A stretch of DNA of 64,000 nt, taken from assembly GCF_003605405.2 (NCBI RefSeq), contig NZ_QYTW02000003.1, positions 1 through 64,000 on the forward strand, written 5' to 3'. Source of the DNA: Siminovitchia terrae (GTDB taxonomy: Bacteria; Bacillota; Bacilli; Bacillales; Bacillaceae_C). Shown in pieces: positions 1-8,042 of the stretch. A program made the translations under genes and the position numbers. How positions within the stretch are numbered: position 1 is the first letter of the stretch; each line of letters begins with the position of its first letter. Below the pieces are notes generated by a model. That model worked only from the letters and a program-made list of their open reading frames with translations. It did not search any database and was not told the DNA's origin.

Positions 1-66
1 GGAATACCAATATGCATTCATCTCACCACTTACAGAAGTGGGAGACTTCTGCTGGATGAAGTTAAA
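1..66 (+). repeat. R1 repeat, right part only (cut by window edge)
   Basis: Matches the last 66 bases of the R1 repeat, from GGAATACCAATATGCATTC to the terminal GAAGTTAAA. The left part lies outside the window if the copy is complete. Confidence 0.85.
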
Positions 67-139
67 CGAAAGGAAGATCTATGATTCAAAATAATTGAAA
101 ATAAGACAAGGAATTTTTTTACTCATCCTTAAATAGGAA

Positions 140-538
140 TCAAATGCTCCTCATTTTTCGGTTAAACAATAATGGGATAAATAAATATAACGCATATGCA
201 AATGACATCCATGCTGTAAAAGCAATCACCTGTGAATCATCTAATGTTGGAAAAACCATATAGTGATTAGATAAAGAAAATGTGTCTAACGCTAAACCAA
301 TAATAGTACCAATGACTCCGAACTTTAGTGGTGCATTGTTTGTTTTATCGAATAATAGATACACATATGTAACACCACACAATAAAATTGATGTTCCAAC
401 TAATAATAAGACAATGCTGATAATGAACTCATCTGTAACTGGACTGAAAAGAACGTGCTCTCCAAAAAACCTAAAAAATAATGTAGCAAATAACCATACT
501 AAAACACCACACAATGCCGTAAATAAATAGCCTTTCAT
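140..538 (-). CDS. Small four-helix membrane protein, DUF5367-like
   Basis: 132-residue integral membrane protein with about four hydrophobic segments (roughly residues 5-25, 38-60, 72-90 and 105-125) and no recognisable catalytic motif. Size, topology and the FRFFG stretch near residue 22 recall the DUF5367 family of Bacillus; this is from memory. Function is unknown. Its ATG overlaps the stop of the upstream TetR gene by one base (TAATG), so the two are probably translationally coupled and co-regulated from the TetR operator. Such pairs often involve efflux or stress adaptation, which is inference only. Confidence 0.6.
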   Translation of the reverse strand: MKGYLFTALCGVLVWLFATLFFRFFGEHVLFSPVTDEFIISIVLLLVGTSILLCGVTYVYLLFDKTNNAPLKFGVIGTIIGLALDTFSLSNHYMVFPTLDDSQVIAFTAWMSFAYALYLFIPLLFNRKMRSI

Positions 539-1122
539 TATTCGGCCTCCTTACTTGCTAACGTATTGAGTCCATTAACTAATTGCACGAATTCCTTGTA
601 TGCTTTTTCAACAGGAAAATCCTTTTGTAACAATGCCTGTAATGCCAACCCGTCGACAATAGCATTTAATAAAATTCCCCACGTCTCAAGTGAAACCCCT
701 TCTATCGGTGATTCCGTCCAGAAGTTTGATAAATTCTCTGTTAGAGCCTTATTTTCTGTCATAATAATTTCGCCAAGCTGACCTCTTATTTTCTCACTAT
801 TAAAACTTGAAGCAACCAATGAAAGAAACAATTTATGAAAAAACGAATCATATGAACAACGACTTTTAGCTGATGCAATAGCTTCCTCAATCACATATTC
901 GCTGCTTTGAGATATTTCTTGCCAGCTGGTTTCACAAATGTCTTGAACAATATTTATTAACAACTGTTCTTTCGTTTTAAAATGATAATAGATTGTACCT
1001 TGTGTAACTCCTGCCGTCTCAGCCACTGCTCTTAATGTGAATTTTTCAATACCTTTATCAACCAAACACTCCTTTGCACATTTAATTAACTCGTCCTTAT
1101 TTATTACATTTGGTTTTGCCAT
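538..1122 (-). CDS. TetR/AcrR family transcriptional regulator
   Basis: 194 residues. The N-terminal helix-turn-helix is clear: a LRAVAETAGVTQGTIYYHF stretch around residues 30-48 is the canonical TetR recognition region. The C-terminal two thirds is the variable ligand-binding and dimer domain. The start ATG follows an AAGGTGATG ribosome site. An eight-base inverted repeat sits between the -10 box and the start codon, so autoregulation is likely. It is the first gene of a two-gene unit with the downstream membrane protein, which is the probable main target. The ligand is unknown. Confidence 0.88.
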   Translation of the reverse strand: MAKPNVINKDELIKCAKECLVDKGIEKFTLRAVAETAGVTQGTIYYHFKTKEQLLINIVQDICETSWQEISQSSEYVIEEAIASAKSRCSYDSFFHKLFLSLVASSFNSEKIRGQLGEIIMTENKALTENLSNFWTESPIEGVSLETWGILLNAIVDGLALQALLQKDFPVEKAYKEFVQLVNGLNTLASKEAE

Positions 1123-1137
1123 TTTATCATCACCTTT

Positions 1138-1189
1138 TAGTTAGTCGACCAACTAACTATATATTACCAACTAAAAATAATCATTACAA
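1138..1189 (-). promoter_or_regulatory. Promoter and palindromic operator of the TetR unit
   Basis: On the minus strand TTGTAA (1184-1189) and TAATAT (1161-1166) are spaced by 17 bases. Just downstream is a perfect inverted repeat TAGTTAGT-CGACCA-ACTAACTA (1138-1159). A further half site TTAGTTGG lies in the promoter spacer. This is the expected place for TetR autorepression. Confidence 0.7.
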
Positions 1190-1200
1190 TCATTTCCTAG

Positions 1201-1391
1201 ATCAAATGCGCCTTGGCGTATTTGCGCCCAGATTTTATCGAGCTCCGCTCGATAAAATTCCTCTGAAAATCTGTGGCATCCGCCGGAGGCTTTAACTTTA
1301 TTCAGCCGGGATTTGAACCCTGAATGAAATACCAATATGCATTCATTTCACCACTTACAGAAGTGAGAGACTTCTGCTGAATGAAGTTAAA
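1201..1391 (+). repeat. R1 repeat copy
   Basis: Near-complete copy running from ATCAAATGCGCC to GAAGTTAAA. The central GGGGTTTGAACCCC hairpin is degraded in this copy. Confidence 0.9.
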
Positions 1392-1499
1392 CTTATTACT
1401 TCACCAAATAATCTGATTTATGATTTAATTAAAAAAGCCTCCCTACAAATGCGAAAGGCTCTTAAAAAAAGGGGACGATTCATTATTATCATATTTATT

Positions 1500-1607
1500 T
1501 TATTTAATCACCACACCAGTTTCCGAACCTACATAAATATTCTGTTTGCCGCGACTTATCATGTTCCTAACAAGATTCGGATGTGGACTTCTGTCTAACT
1601 TGTTCGA
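1500..1607 (-). pseudogene. Possible C-terminal gene remnant in the 1392-1855 gap
   Basis: The 460-base stretch 1392-1855 has no intact gene. On the minus strand a frame ending at 1500 reads as a protein-like C-terminus of about 35 residues (ending NIYVGSETGVVIK), with a stop just upstream and no start or ribosome site. It may be the tail of a lost gene. The family is not recognised. Confidence 0.22.
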
Positions 1608-1855
1608 TCAAATGGACATTGTTTTCGAACATTTATTTGTTAACATAAATATTAGCATAGGTTGGTATATACCAATTGGAAAAACGCTTGGATATGGACT
1701 GTTGAGACAGTTTAATCCAAGGGGTTTTTGTTTAATGAGATAAAGTTGTTTAAAAACTAAAACCATTGTTATTCCATAATAGTGCCATTTAACGGAATAA
1801 AATTTTAGATAGTAGTATGATCATATTAAGAGTGAGTGTGAGAGGAGATTCTAAC

Positions 1856-2173
1856 ATGGAGTTAGTCTTGGAAATTGTACGTATTATACTACCTGTTGTA
1901 ATAGTGGCAGGGATTGGAGTATTTGTAGTTAAAAGGCTAAAACATAAGTATGACCAAGGTAAACTTGGTAAGAAAGAATCACAGGGAGCTCAAGCTTTAT
2001 TAGATAGCTTAATACCACTGGGAATACTTTTTGGTTGTGCTATAAGTGTGATTTTCAGCATTTTTTTCTCAACATCTCTACTATCCGCAGTTAGTTTAGG
2101 AGCTGGAATAGGCTTATTATTTGGGTATTTTGCTTATGAATTTTATAGTAGGAAAAGAACTAAACATTCATAA
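1856..2173 (+). CDS. Small membrane protein of unknown function
   Basis: 105 residues with a hydrophobic N-terminal helix (about 5-27), a charged loop (KRLKHKYDQGKLGKKES) and two closely spaced hydrophobic segments (about 48-92), ending in a basic tail. The start was chosen at the ATG preceded by AGAGGAGATTCTAAC; an upstream in-frame ATG at 1817 has no ribosome site. It stands alone, with an R1 copy about 45 bases after its stop. I do not recognise a family with a known function. Confidence 0.6.
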   Translation: MELVLEIVRIILPVVIVAGIGVFVVKRLKHKYDQGKLGKKESQGAQALLDSLIPLGILFGCAISVIFSIFFSTSLLSAVSLGAGIGLLFGYFAYEFYSRKRTKHS

Positions 2174-2220
2174 ATGGCTATCTTCCAGAAACAGGCGCGA
2201 TTGTGGAGAAACCCGGAGAT

Positions 2221-2420
2221 ATCAAATACGCCTTGGCGTATTTGCGCCCGGATTTTATCGAGCTCCGCTCGATAAATTTCCTCTGAAAATCTGTGGCATC
2301 CGCGGGAGGCTTTAACTTTATTCAGCCGGGATTTGCCCCCTCCCCCCGCTGAATGGAATACCAACATTCATTCGTCTCACCACTTACAGAAGTGGGAAAC
2401 TTCTGCTGAATGAAGTTAAA
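2221..2420 (+). repeat. R1 repeat copy
   Basis: Complete copy with ATCAAATACG at the left. A CCCCCTCCCCCC tract replaces the usual GAACCCCC side of the central hairpin, so that palindrome is broken here. Confidence 0.9.
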
Positions 2421-2434
2421 GTGTAACTTTTCCT

Positions 2435-2632
2435 TCAAAACTCCTCCCCGTCTTCCCTTCGCATTCGCTTCACTTTCCCCAGGTGCGTAACGATTTTATA
2501 TTCACCAAATGGAGGAAGCTCTCTAATTTTCGCTTTACCATCACAGATCACGATCACGCAACTGGATGGTATATCCATTATATCAAATTCTCTCCTATTC
2601 CGACCGTTTATTTCTATATCTTGTATCTTCAC
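2435..2632 (-). CDS. XtrA/YqaO-like phage protein
   Basis: 65 residues starting at a GTG placed 8 bases after GGGAGG; an in-frame GTG three codons earlier lies too close to the SD. The core (IPSSCVIVICDGKAKIRELP, then KIVTHLGKVKRM) recalls the XtrA/YqaO proteins of the PBSX and skin elements, from memory. Function is unknown in the family. It adjoins other phage-type fragments (DUF6877, DUF1064, integrase), so it is probably a surviving gene of a decayed prophage. Confidence 0.55.
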   Translation of the reverse strand: MKIQDIEINGRNRREFDIMDIPSSCVIVICDGKAKIRELPPFGEYKIVTHLGKVKRMRREDGEEF

Positions 2633-2653
2633 AACAGACACCTCCCGTATATG

Positions 2654-2662
2654 GTATAATCA
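2654..2662 (+). promoter_or_regulatory. Possible extended -10 promoter
   Basis: TGGTATAAT, an extended -10 with a weak -35 candidate (CAACAG) 17 bases upstream. It points towards the small membrane ORF starting at 2739. Confidence 0.35.
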
Positions 2663-2738
2663 ACTTGTAGAATTGATTTAGTCGGGAGGGATCCTGGATA
2701 TTGGTTTTTTTAAGATCCACCTACGAGGAGGTTTTTAC

Positions 2739-2906
2739 GTGTTTCTATTTGTTCTTTTTTTGATATTGATTGGCATATATGTAATTAATAGAACTGGCGG
2801 CTTACCACGAACGATAAAAACCTTTTTAATGGTATTTGCAATCATGGCTTTAATCTATACTGCTGCAGCAATAGCTGATATCTTACCTAACCCCTTTAAA
2901 TATTGA
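2739..2906 (+). CDS. 55-residue two-helix membrane peptide
   Basis: GTG start preceded by GAGGAGG, then 55 codons. Two hydrophobic segments (about residues 1-17 and 28-50) flank a short polar turn (NRTGGLPRT). The strong ribosome site, the promoter-like sequence upstream and the amphipathic layout argue that it is translated. It converges with the DUF6877-type remnant, overlapping it by about 11 bases. Function unknown; possibly a phage or host small membrane protein. Confidence 0.5.
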   Translation: MFLFVLFLILIGIYVINRTGGLPRTIKTFLMVFAIMALIYTAAAIADILPNPFKY

Positions 2907-3028
2907 TCTTACAAATACCTTCATACCCACCAGATGCCAACCAATCAACGATCCGTTTATCTATATCTGCCAGTACTTCCATTGGTAATTGGCCAGATAT
3001 AGTTGAGTAACTCCTGAATCGGCCTCAT
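2896..3028 (-). pseudogene. Frameshifted DUF6877-type phage gene
   Basis: An ATG after a GGAGG site opens MRPIQELLNYIW and then runs into a stop in that frame. Skipping one C of the TGGCC after residue 12 restores QLPMEVLADIDKRIVDWLAS, which resembles the short phage DUF6877 family (from memory). A one-base insertion is the simplest explanation. It belongs to the same decayed prophage segment as its neighbours. Confidence 0.42.
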
Positions 3029-3107
3029 CCCTCTGCCTCCTCCAATTTCCATTTATTTTGCAGCTTGAATTTGATACAATGGACCAAATCATTTTCGAGG
3101 TGATCTC

Positions 3108-3785
3108 ATGTGCGGCCGTTTTACCCTTACAGCTACATTCCCTGAAATCATTGACCGGTTCGAAATCCAAAATTTCTTTGACGAGGACTTGTACTCGCCC
3201 AATTACAATGTCGCTCCGTCTCAAAACGTTCTTGCTGTCATCAATGACGGTACAAACAACCGTCTTGGCTATCTTCGTTGGGGGTTAATCCCTTATTGGG
3301 CCAATGACCCTAAAATCGGCTATAAAATGATTAATGCCAGAGCAGAAACTTTGACCGAAAAGCCTAGCTACCGAAACGCATACAAGAAAAGGCGCTGCCT
3401 GGTCCTCGCTGACTCGTTTTACGAATGGAAACGCCATGCCGATAAGTCCAAAACTCCCATGCGTATCAAGCTTAAATCCGATGACCTCTTCGCAATGGCT
3501 GGGTTGTGGGAAACATGGGAATCACCTGACAGTAAATCAATCCACTCTTGTACGGTTATTACCACTAAGCCCAACGAGCTTGTAAAAGATATCCACGACA
3601 GGATGCCGGTTATCCTCAAACCCGAGGACGAGTCTGTTTGGCTTGATAAGTCCATCACTGATACGGACCGTCTGAATGATCTATTAGTTCCTTTGCCTGA
3701 AGACCGGATGGTAGCATACGAAGTATCTAGCCTTATAAATTCTCCTAAAAATAACAGCCCTAACTTAATACAGAAAATCTGCTAA
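3108..3785 (+). CDS. SOS response-associated (SRAP/HMCES-type) protein
   Basis: 225 residues beginning MCGRFTL. Cys2, exposed after removal of Met1, is the invariant nucleophile of SRAP proteins such as YedK and HMCES, which crosslinks to abasic sites in single-stranded DNA and shields them. Other family marks are visible: NYNVAPSQ near residue 45, the WGLIP stretch near 62, NARAET near 80, and a late HDRMP motif. The start follows a GAGGTGATC ribosome site. Length is typical. It stands apart from the chromosomal repair genes, inside phage-derived DNA; phage-borne SRAP genes are common in Bacillus. No LexA box was identified upstream. Confidence 0.92.
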   Translation: MCGRFTLTATFPEIIDRFEIQNFFDEDLYSPNYNVAPSQNVLAVINDGTNNRLGYLRWGLIPYWANDPKIGYKMINARAETLTEKPSYRNAYKKRRCLVLADSFYEWKRHADKSKTPMRIKLKSDDLFAMAGLWETWESPDSKSIHSCTVITTKPNELVKDIHDRMPVILKPEDESVWLDKSITDTDRLNDLLVPLPEDRMVAYEVSSLINSPKNNSPNLIQKIC

Positions 3786-4132
3786 TGGAGGACTCTCCCA
3801 TTTTTGGGTTCGATCTCTGACTCGCACGCCGGACACCCTATATTACCCCGCAGGTCTTTATTGATTTGTTGCATGGGATTACCGCCCTTTTTCTCCGTAC
3901 TGTTCATAACAATAACTAATTCGTTGACCACAAAAGAACAATACTTGCCATATACATTTGTTTTGCATTCAGGACATGCCTGACTTGAAACGTCCTTAAT
4001 TTTTATGACTTTTTTAGGTATTTGCTTTTGTACAGCTTACCCTGCAATTACAAACGCTTTTCTTTGTTCCTCAGTCCAATTCGGCCAAGCTACACCTGCC
4101 TGTATAATGCGAATTACCTCTTGATTTTCCAT
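3782..4132 (-). pseudogene. Zinc-ribbon phage-type protein with in-frame stop
   Basis: An ATG after GGAGGAGTGGGATT opens a frame of 117 codons interrupted by TAA at 4037-4039 (codon 32). Upstream of it reads ...AWPNWTEEQRKAFVIAG. Downstream the same frame continues to 3782 with two CxxC pairs (CPECK and CPACE) spaced like a zinc ribbon. Because the frame is otherwise kept, a single GAA-to-TAA-type change is likely. It converges with the SRAP gene, overlapping its stop. The family is not recognised; the context is a prophage remnant. Confidence 0.5.
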
Positions 4133-4255
4133 AATCCCACTCCTCCACAGTTTGTATCAAATATCAGCTCGTATCTTTTTCTCTTTAAACACAACCCTTG
4201 AATACAATTTTTGTCTTTTGGAATCATAAATACTAAAACAAGGAGCTTGATAAAT

Positions 4256-4411
4256 ATGGATAATAAAAATTTAAAAAGAAATGAACCTACAGTAGCACCT
4301 GGCATGAATACTCATGATCCCCTAGAAAAGAAAGCAACTAATAAGGAAATTAAACAAGGCGATTTTACCGAAGTAACTCGACTTTTTATTGATAGAACAC
4401 CAGAGGATTAA
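4256..4411 (+). CDS. Small hydrophilic protein of unknown function
   Basis: 51 residues from an ATG preceded by AAGGAGCTTGATAAAT; an upstream in-frame ATG at 4211 lacks a ribosome site. The sequence is charged and Lys/Thr/Asn-rich (ends FIDRTPED), with no cysteine, signal or membrane segment. Small charged proteins of this kind recur in Bacillus genomes without known function. It is the only plus-strand gene among minus-strand phage fragments. Confidence 0.45.
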   Translation: MDNKNLKRNEPTVAPGMNTHDPLEKKATNKEIKQGDFTEVTRLFIDRTPED

Positions 4412-4433
4412 TTTAACTCTCTCAGCTCGTTTC

Positions 4434-4565
4434 TTACGTCCGCTTAAACTGATGCTCATGCTGCAGCTGGTAGCGCCTACCACTCACCCAAATGACGGTA
4501 GGCACTCCCTTTTTAGTTTTGAGGATATGGACAGCCGGACTGTACTTGTCACCTTTTTGCCTCAT
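4434..4565 (-). CDS. 43-residue phage-type ORF
   Basis: Starts at an ATG overlapping the preceding ORF stop (ATGA) and encodes a basic 43-residue peptide (HILKTKKGVPTVIWVSGRRY in the middle). It is the last member of a chain of three overlapping minus-strand frames, a layout typical of phage early regions. It has no own ribosome site, so expression would rely on translational coupling. Not recognised. Confidence 0.35.
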   Translation of the reverse strand: MRQKGDKYSPAVHILKTKKGVPTVIWVSGRRYQLQHEHQFKRT

Positions 4566-4684
4566 GCTATCTTCCACCCCTGCGGGAACCGCGCTTTGAC
4601 TTCGTGATTATTGCCAAACGTGATCTCGTTCCTTTTTACGGTACATAAGATAGTATCCTGCCCTGCCCTGTATTTGCGTTTCAT
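4562..4684 (-). CDS. 40-residue phage-type ORF
   Basis: The ATG overlaps the TGA of the DUF1064-type pseudogene (ATGA), and the downstream ORF overlaps its own stop in the same way. 40 residues, basic, with one cysteine. A GAGGAAGTGAGTCC sequence before the ATG can serve as ribosome site. Its place behind an endonuclease-like gene suggests a phage accessory gene; function unknown. Confidence 0.38.
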   Translation of the reverse strand: MKRKYRAGQDTILCTVKRNEITFGNNHEVKARFPQGWKIA

Positions 4685-5072
4685 GGACTCACTTCCTCAA
4701 AATCTCCAATTTTGTATATGACTATCGACAACTTGTGAGGATATCTCCTATGGAACATCTTTTCCATCATGCGAAAAACGTTGGTCTTGTGCCCTTTCCA
4801 CATCCACCACTTCAATGGATCCGTCCGTATTGTGTATCTCAAAATCAGCAATGTACTCTATCTTTCTATGTGTCTTGCCATCCTTTTCAAATGCTTCCTG
4901 TAAAGAATATCGGGGCTTGTTCAGGAAGAAGAGAATCTGTTTATTGGCTTCCAACCACTTCAGCTGCTCTTAATACTTTGACTCTGCCGTCTATCTCGAC
5001 CTTTTTGTCCCGGTACTTAGACCGTGATTTCCTAATCTTCCTGCACTCTTGTACCGACATACCTTGACTCAT
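4681..5072 (-). pseudogene. Broken DUF1064 phage endonuclease-like gene
   Basis: Three segments in different frames rebuild a DUF1064 protein (phage family related to VRR/Holliday-junction nucleases, from memory). The N-terminus MSQGMSVQECRK...SKYRDKKVEIDG begins at 5072. The middle, KWLEANKQILFFL...NKPRYSLQEAF followed by GKTHRKIEYIADFEIHN, is near 4800-4970. The C-terminus KGHKTNVFRMMEKMF...IGDFEEVSP ends at 4681. Between first and second there is a stop and a probable deletion, and between second and third a one-base shift after VVDV. It is clearly inactive and marks the prophage remnant. Confidence 0.7.
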
Positions 5073-5087
5073 TAATAATCTTCTCTG

Positions 5088-5282
5088 ATCAAATGCGCCT
5101 TGGCGTATTTGCGCCCAGATTTTTATCGAGCTCCGCTCGATAAATTTCCTCTGAAAATCTGTGGCATCCGCCGGAGGCTTTAACTTTATTCAGCCGGGTT
5201 TGACCCCCTGCTGAATGGAATACCAACATGCATTCATCTCACCACTTACAGAAGTGGGAGACTTCTGCTGAATGAAGTTAAA
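5088..5282 (+). repeat. R1 repeat copy
   Basis: Complete copy, inserted about 15 bases upstream of the DUF1064 pseudogene start. It carries one extra T in AGATTTTTATCGAG. Confidence 0.92.
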
Positions 5283-5383
5283 TCTAGTAAACCCAACCAT
5301 TTTACTCCCTGTCCGCATATCACTAGCTCGTTTTATTGAAACTTGCATAAACTGAATTAACCTTTCGAAAGGCGGTGAATTAT

Positions 5384-5515
5384 ATGGGATGCTTTGGCGG
5401 TTGTGGCTATGGTGGATACGGTTACGGAGGCGGTTATGGAATGGGCAGCTCCTTCGTATTAATTGTTGTCCTTTTCATCCTGTTGATTATTGTCGGTACA
5501 TCATTTGTCTATTAA
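5384..5515 (+). CDS. YjcZ/SscA-type small sporulation protein
   Basis: 43 residues: a Gly/Tyr/Cys-rich head ([19 protein letters not shown]) followed by one strongly hydrophobic segment (about residues 23-42) ending SFVY. This is the signature of the YjcZ family of tiny spore-associated proteins; SscA of B. subtilis, needed for spore coat assembly, belongs to this group. The ribosome site AAAGGCGGTGAAT precedes the ATG. A perfect terminator hairpin follows about 70 bases after the stop. Multiple paralogues are normal in Bacillaceae. Not part of the prophage by content. Confidence 0.75.
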   Translation: MGCFGGCGYGGYGYGGGYGMGSSFVLIVVLFILLIIVGTSFVY

Positions 5516-5582
5516 TAGACCCCGCCACTTATGTAGACCATAGCAAAAACCATTCGAACCCTTGAACTCACCTCACCACCTG

Positions 5583-5606
5583 AAGAGCGCTCGCCCCAGC
5601 GCTCTT
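5583..5606. terminator. Bidirectional hairpin AAGAGCGCT/AGCGCTCTT
   Basis: A perfect nine-base stem with a six-base loop between the YjcZ-type gene and the small coding remnant on the other strand. Only a short T stretch follows on the plus strand. Confidence 0.55.
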
Positions 5607-5657
5607 TAATACCCTGCTTCTTTCCTAAGTTCCTCAATAATCTCAACATCTTCCTCT
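5606..5657 (-). pseudogene. C-terminal coding remnant cut off by R1
   Basis: Reading out of the adjacent R1 copy on the minus strand, a frame gives [16 protein letters not shown] and then TAA, directly followed by a hairpin. It looks like the last residues of a charged protein whose body has been replaced by the repeat. The family is not recognised. Confidence 0.3.
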
Positions 5658-5852
5658 ATCAAATGCGCCTTGGCGTATTTGCGCCCAGATTTTATCGAGC
5701 TCCGTCCGATAAATTTCCTCTGAAAATCTGTGGCATCCGCCGGAGGCTTTAACTTTATTCAGCCGGGGTTTGAACCCCCACTGAATGGATTACCAATATG
5801 CATTCATCTCACCACTTACAGAAGTGGGAGATTTCTGCTGAATGAAGTTCAA
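5658..5852 (+). repeat. R1 repeat copy
   Basis: Complete copy with GTCCGATAAA in the right arm of the second palindrome and GAAGTTCAA at the right end. It lies between the coding remnant and the integrase remnant. Confidence 0.92.
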
Positions 5853-6067
5853 TTAGCCAATGTCAGGAGAATTCGATTCGCGACCTAAGACATACGTAAG
5901 CTACTATCATGTTAGAAATTGGTGAGAATCCAAAAGTGGTTTCAGAGAGGTTGGGGCGTTCAAACGTGAATATTACTTTAAATAAATATAGTCACGTCAC
6001 CCCCAACTTACAATTCTTCAATAGAAAATTTTTCAAAAGCGATACGAAATTCAAACCCGACCCATGA
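5853..6067 (+). pseudogene. Phage integrase C-terminal remnant (tyrosine recombinase)
   Basis: The frame ...RDLRHT-stop-ATIMLEIGENPKVVSERLG then NVNITLNKYSHVTPNLQ is the catalytic end of a phage integrase: the LRHTHA box with its arginine, a degenerate LGHSN box (here LGRSN), and the nucleophilic tyrosine in NKYSH. A TAA (5897-5899) replaces the second His codon of the LRHTHA box, and the whole N-terminal part is absent. It is the strongest evidence that 2.4-6.1 kb is prophage debris. Its position next to the mutL end suggests one former attachment site nearby. Confidence 0.78.
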
Positions 6068-6098
6068 ATGTGGTCATTATCTGGTCAATACATGAAAA

Positions 6099-6141
6099 CA
6101 ACAACGCAAAACCCTTATATAACAAGGATTTCACGTTGTTG
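6099..6141. terminator. mutL terminator, bidirectional
   Basis: CAACAACG (6099-6106) pairs with CGTTGTTG (6134-6141), with an inner CCTT/AAGG pairing. T-rich stretches follow on both strands, directly after the mutL stop. Confidence 0.6.
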
Positions 6142-6146
6142 ATTTT

Positions 6147-8021
6147 TTACATAATCCGTTTAAACATTTTTTCCATATCCGTAATGGAAAAATGCACAAT
6201 AATCGGCCTGCCATGCGGACAGGTAAATGGGTCCTCTGCCCTTCGCAATTCATCCAACAAAGCCTGAATTTCATCGTCACGCAAATATCGGTTCGCTTTG
6301 ATGGCAGCCTTGCAGCTCATCATGATGGCTGCTTCCTCACGAAGTTTTTTAATATCAATCTTATGCATTGAAAGCAGCTGCTCGATGATTTCTTCGATGA
6401 TTGTTTGTTCCTGTCCTCTTGGAAACCATGCAGGATGTGACCTGACAATAAAGCTGTTCATCCCAAAGTCTTCCAAAAAGATACCGACAGACTGAAGCTC
6501 TTCCATATGCTCCTTAATTTTTAAAGATTCATCGACCGAGAATTCCAAAGTAAGCGGAACAAGCAGTTGTTGCAGGTCCATCGTCACTTTGCCGACCTTC
6601 TCCCGGAAGTATTCGTATTTGATTCTTTCTTGAGCAGCATGCTGGTCGATCATATACAACCCAAGTTCGTTCTGAGCAAAAATATAAGTTCCGTGCATTT
6701 GTCCGATTGGATAAAGTGCAGGAAAACGTTCTTTTTCATTGACGATTTCTTCTGCCTCATCAACAGTTTGGCTTTCCGGTTCTTCAATCTTTTCAATCGT
6801 CTGCACGTTTAATTCATTTGTTTTTGAAATTTGAGAAGCCGGTTCATACTCAACAGGATCATAAAGTTTTTTCATTTCTTTGGCAGGCAGAAGTTTTTCT
6901 ATTTTATACGGTGTTGTAGCCGGCTGCTTCCAATTTGGTTTTGGGCTATTTTCGGCAGGAGGCTCCAGTTTAAATTCCGTCTGGAAACTCATCTGATTTT
7001 TTTTCGGCGTCGGCACAACCCCGGAAGGAATCAGCTGCTCTTTTTTAAATGCCTGTTTGATTGTTTCAGTAATGAATTCTTTTAATTCCTGCTCTTTACT
7101 TAACCTGACTTCCAATTTTGCAGGATGGACATTTACATCCACTAAAAGCGGATCCAGTTCGATGGATATAAGCGCAATGGGAAAGCGGCCAATGGGCAGA
7201 AGCGTATGATAGCCTTCCAGTACAGCTTTCACAAGGGAATAATTTTTGATAAATCGACCGTTGATCATCGTTGATAGATAGTTACGGGATGCCCGCGTCA
7301 TTTCAGGGCGGGAAATGAATCCAGACACCGAAAAGTCCAATGATTGGGCACTAATATAGATCATATCCCTAGCAATGTTTTTTCCATAGATCGCTGCGAG
7401 GACTTGCCTGATATCTCCGTTCCCGTTAGTATGAAGCAGGATCCGACCATCATGGCTCAGACGAATGGATACCTCCGGATGAGCCAATGCCAAGCGGTTG
7501 ACCACGTCAGTAATATGTCCGATTTCAGTATGAAGAGTTTTTACATATTTCAGCCGGGCAGGCGTATTGAAAAACAAGTCAGAAACCGTGATGTCTGTCC
7601 CTTTTCGTGATGGGGCTTTTTCATGTGTGATTAGTTTTCCGCCTTCCAATATCGCTTTTGTACCGTCTTCCCCCTCCCTGGCTGTAACCAGTGTAAGGCG
7701 CGAAACAGAGGCGATGCTTGGAAGGGCTTCTCCTCGAAAGCCAAGGGTACGGATTCGGAATAAGTCATGTTCATCTTTTATTTTACTTGTTGCATGCCTT
7801 TTAAAAGCTGTGACAATATCTTCTTCTCCGATGCCTTTTCCGTTATCAATGATACGAATTTCACCAAGGCCTGCTTCTTTTATATTGATTTCAACGATGG
7901 TGCTTCCTGCATCAACAGAATTTTCCACCAGTTCTTTTACAACAGACGCAGGGCGCTCGACAACTTCACCGGCGGCTATTTTATTGGACAGGGCGTCATC
8001 CAGCTCTATAATTTCACGCAT
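6147..8021 (-). CDS. mutL: DNA mismatch repair protein MutL
   Basis: 624-residue GHKL ATPase and endonuclease that couples MutS mismatch recognition to strand incision and removal. The N-terminal ATPase motifs are present: [11 protein letters not shown] around 29-39, DNGKGIG near 59, and [10 protein letters not shown] near 94. The C-terminal nuclease metal site [12 protein letters not shown] (the DQHA(X)2E(X)4E motif) and the late CPHGRP box at about 601 show the endonuclease-active type found in bacteria lacking MutH. The less conserved linker is about residues 340-430. The start has a GGAAGGAG site. It lies 21 bases after mutS, forming the mutSL operon. A terminator follows the stop. Confidence 0.98.
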   Translation of the reverse strand: MREIIELDDALSNKIAAGEVVERPASVVKELVENSVDAGSTIVEINIKEAGLGEIRIIDNGKGIGEEDIVTAFKRHATSKIKDEHDLFRIRTLGFRGEALPSIASVSRLTLVTAREGEDGTKAILEGGKLITHEKAPSRKGTDITVSDLFFNTPARLKYVKTLHTEIGHITDVVNRLALAHPEVSIRLSHDGRILLHTNGNGDIRQVLAAIYGKNIARDMIYISAQSLDFSVSGFISRPEMTRASRNYLSTMINGRFIKNYSLVKAVLEGYHTLLPIGRFPIALISIELDPLLVDVNVHPAKLEVRLSKEQELKEFITETIKQAFKKEQLIPSGVVPTPKKNQMSFQTEFKLEPPAENSPKPNWKQPATTPYKIEKLLPAKEMKKLYDPVEYEPASQISKTNELNVQTIEKIEEPESQTVDEAEEIVNEKERFPALYPIGQMHGTYIFAQNELGLYMIDQHAAQERIKYEYFREKVGKVTMDLQQLLVPLTLEFSVDESLKIKEHMEELQSVGIFLEDFGMNSFIVRSHPAWFPRGQEQTIIEEIIEQLLSMHKIDIKKLREEAAIMMSCKAAIKANRYLRDDEIQALLDELRRAEDPFTCPHGRPIIVHFSITDMEKMFKRIM

Positions 8022-8042
8022 TGTTTCGCTCCTTCCCTCTGT

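Noticed and set aside
1546-1743. 65-codon plus-strand frame in the first gap
   Set aside because: No ribosome site, and the opposite strand gives a more protein-like, though weak, remnant.
4735-5067. 110-codon plus-strand frame
   Set aside because: It is the complement of the DUF1064 pseudogene, whose three-frame match explains the sequence better.
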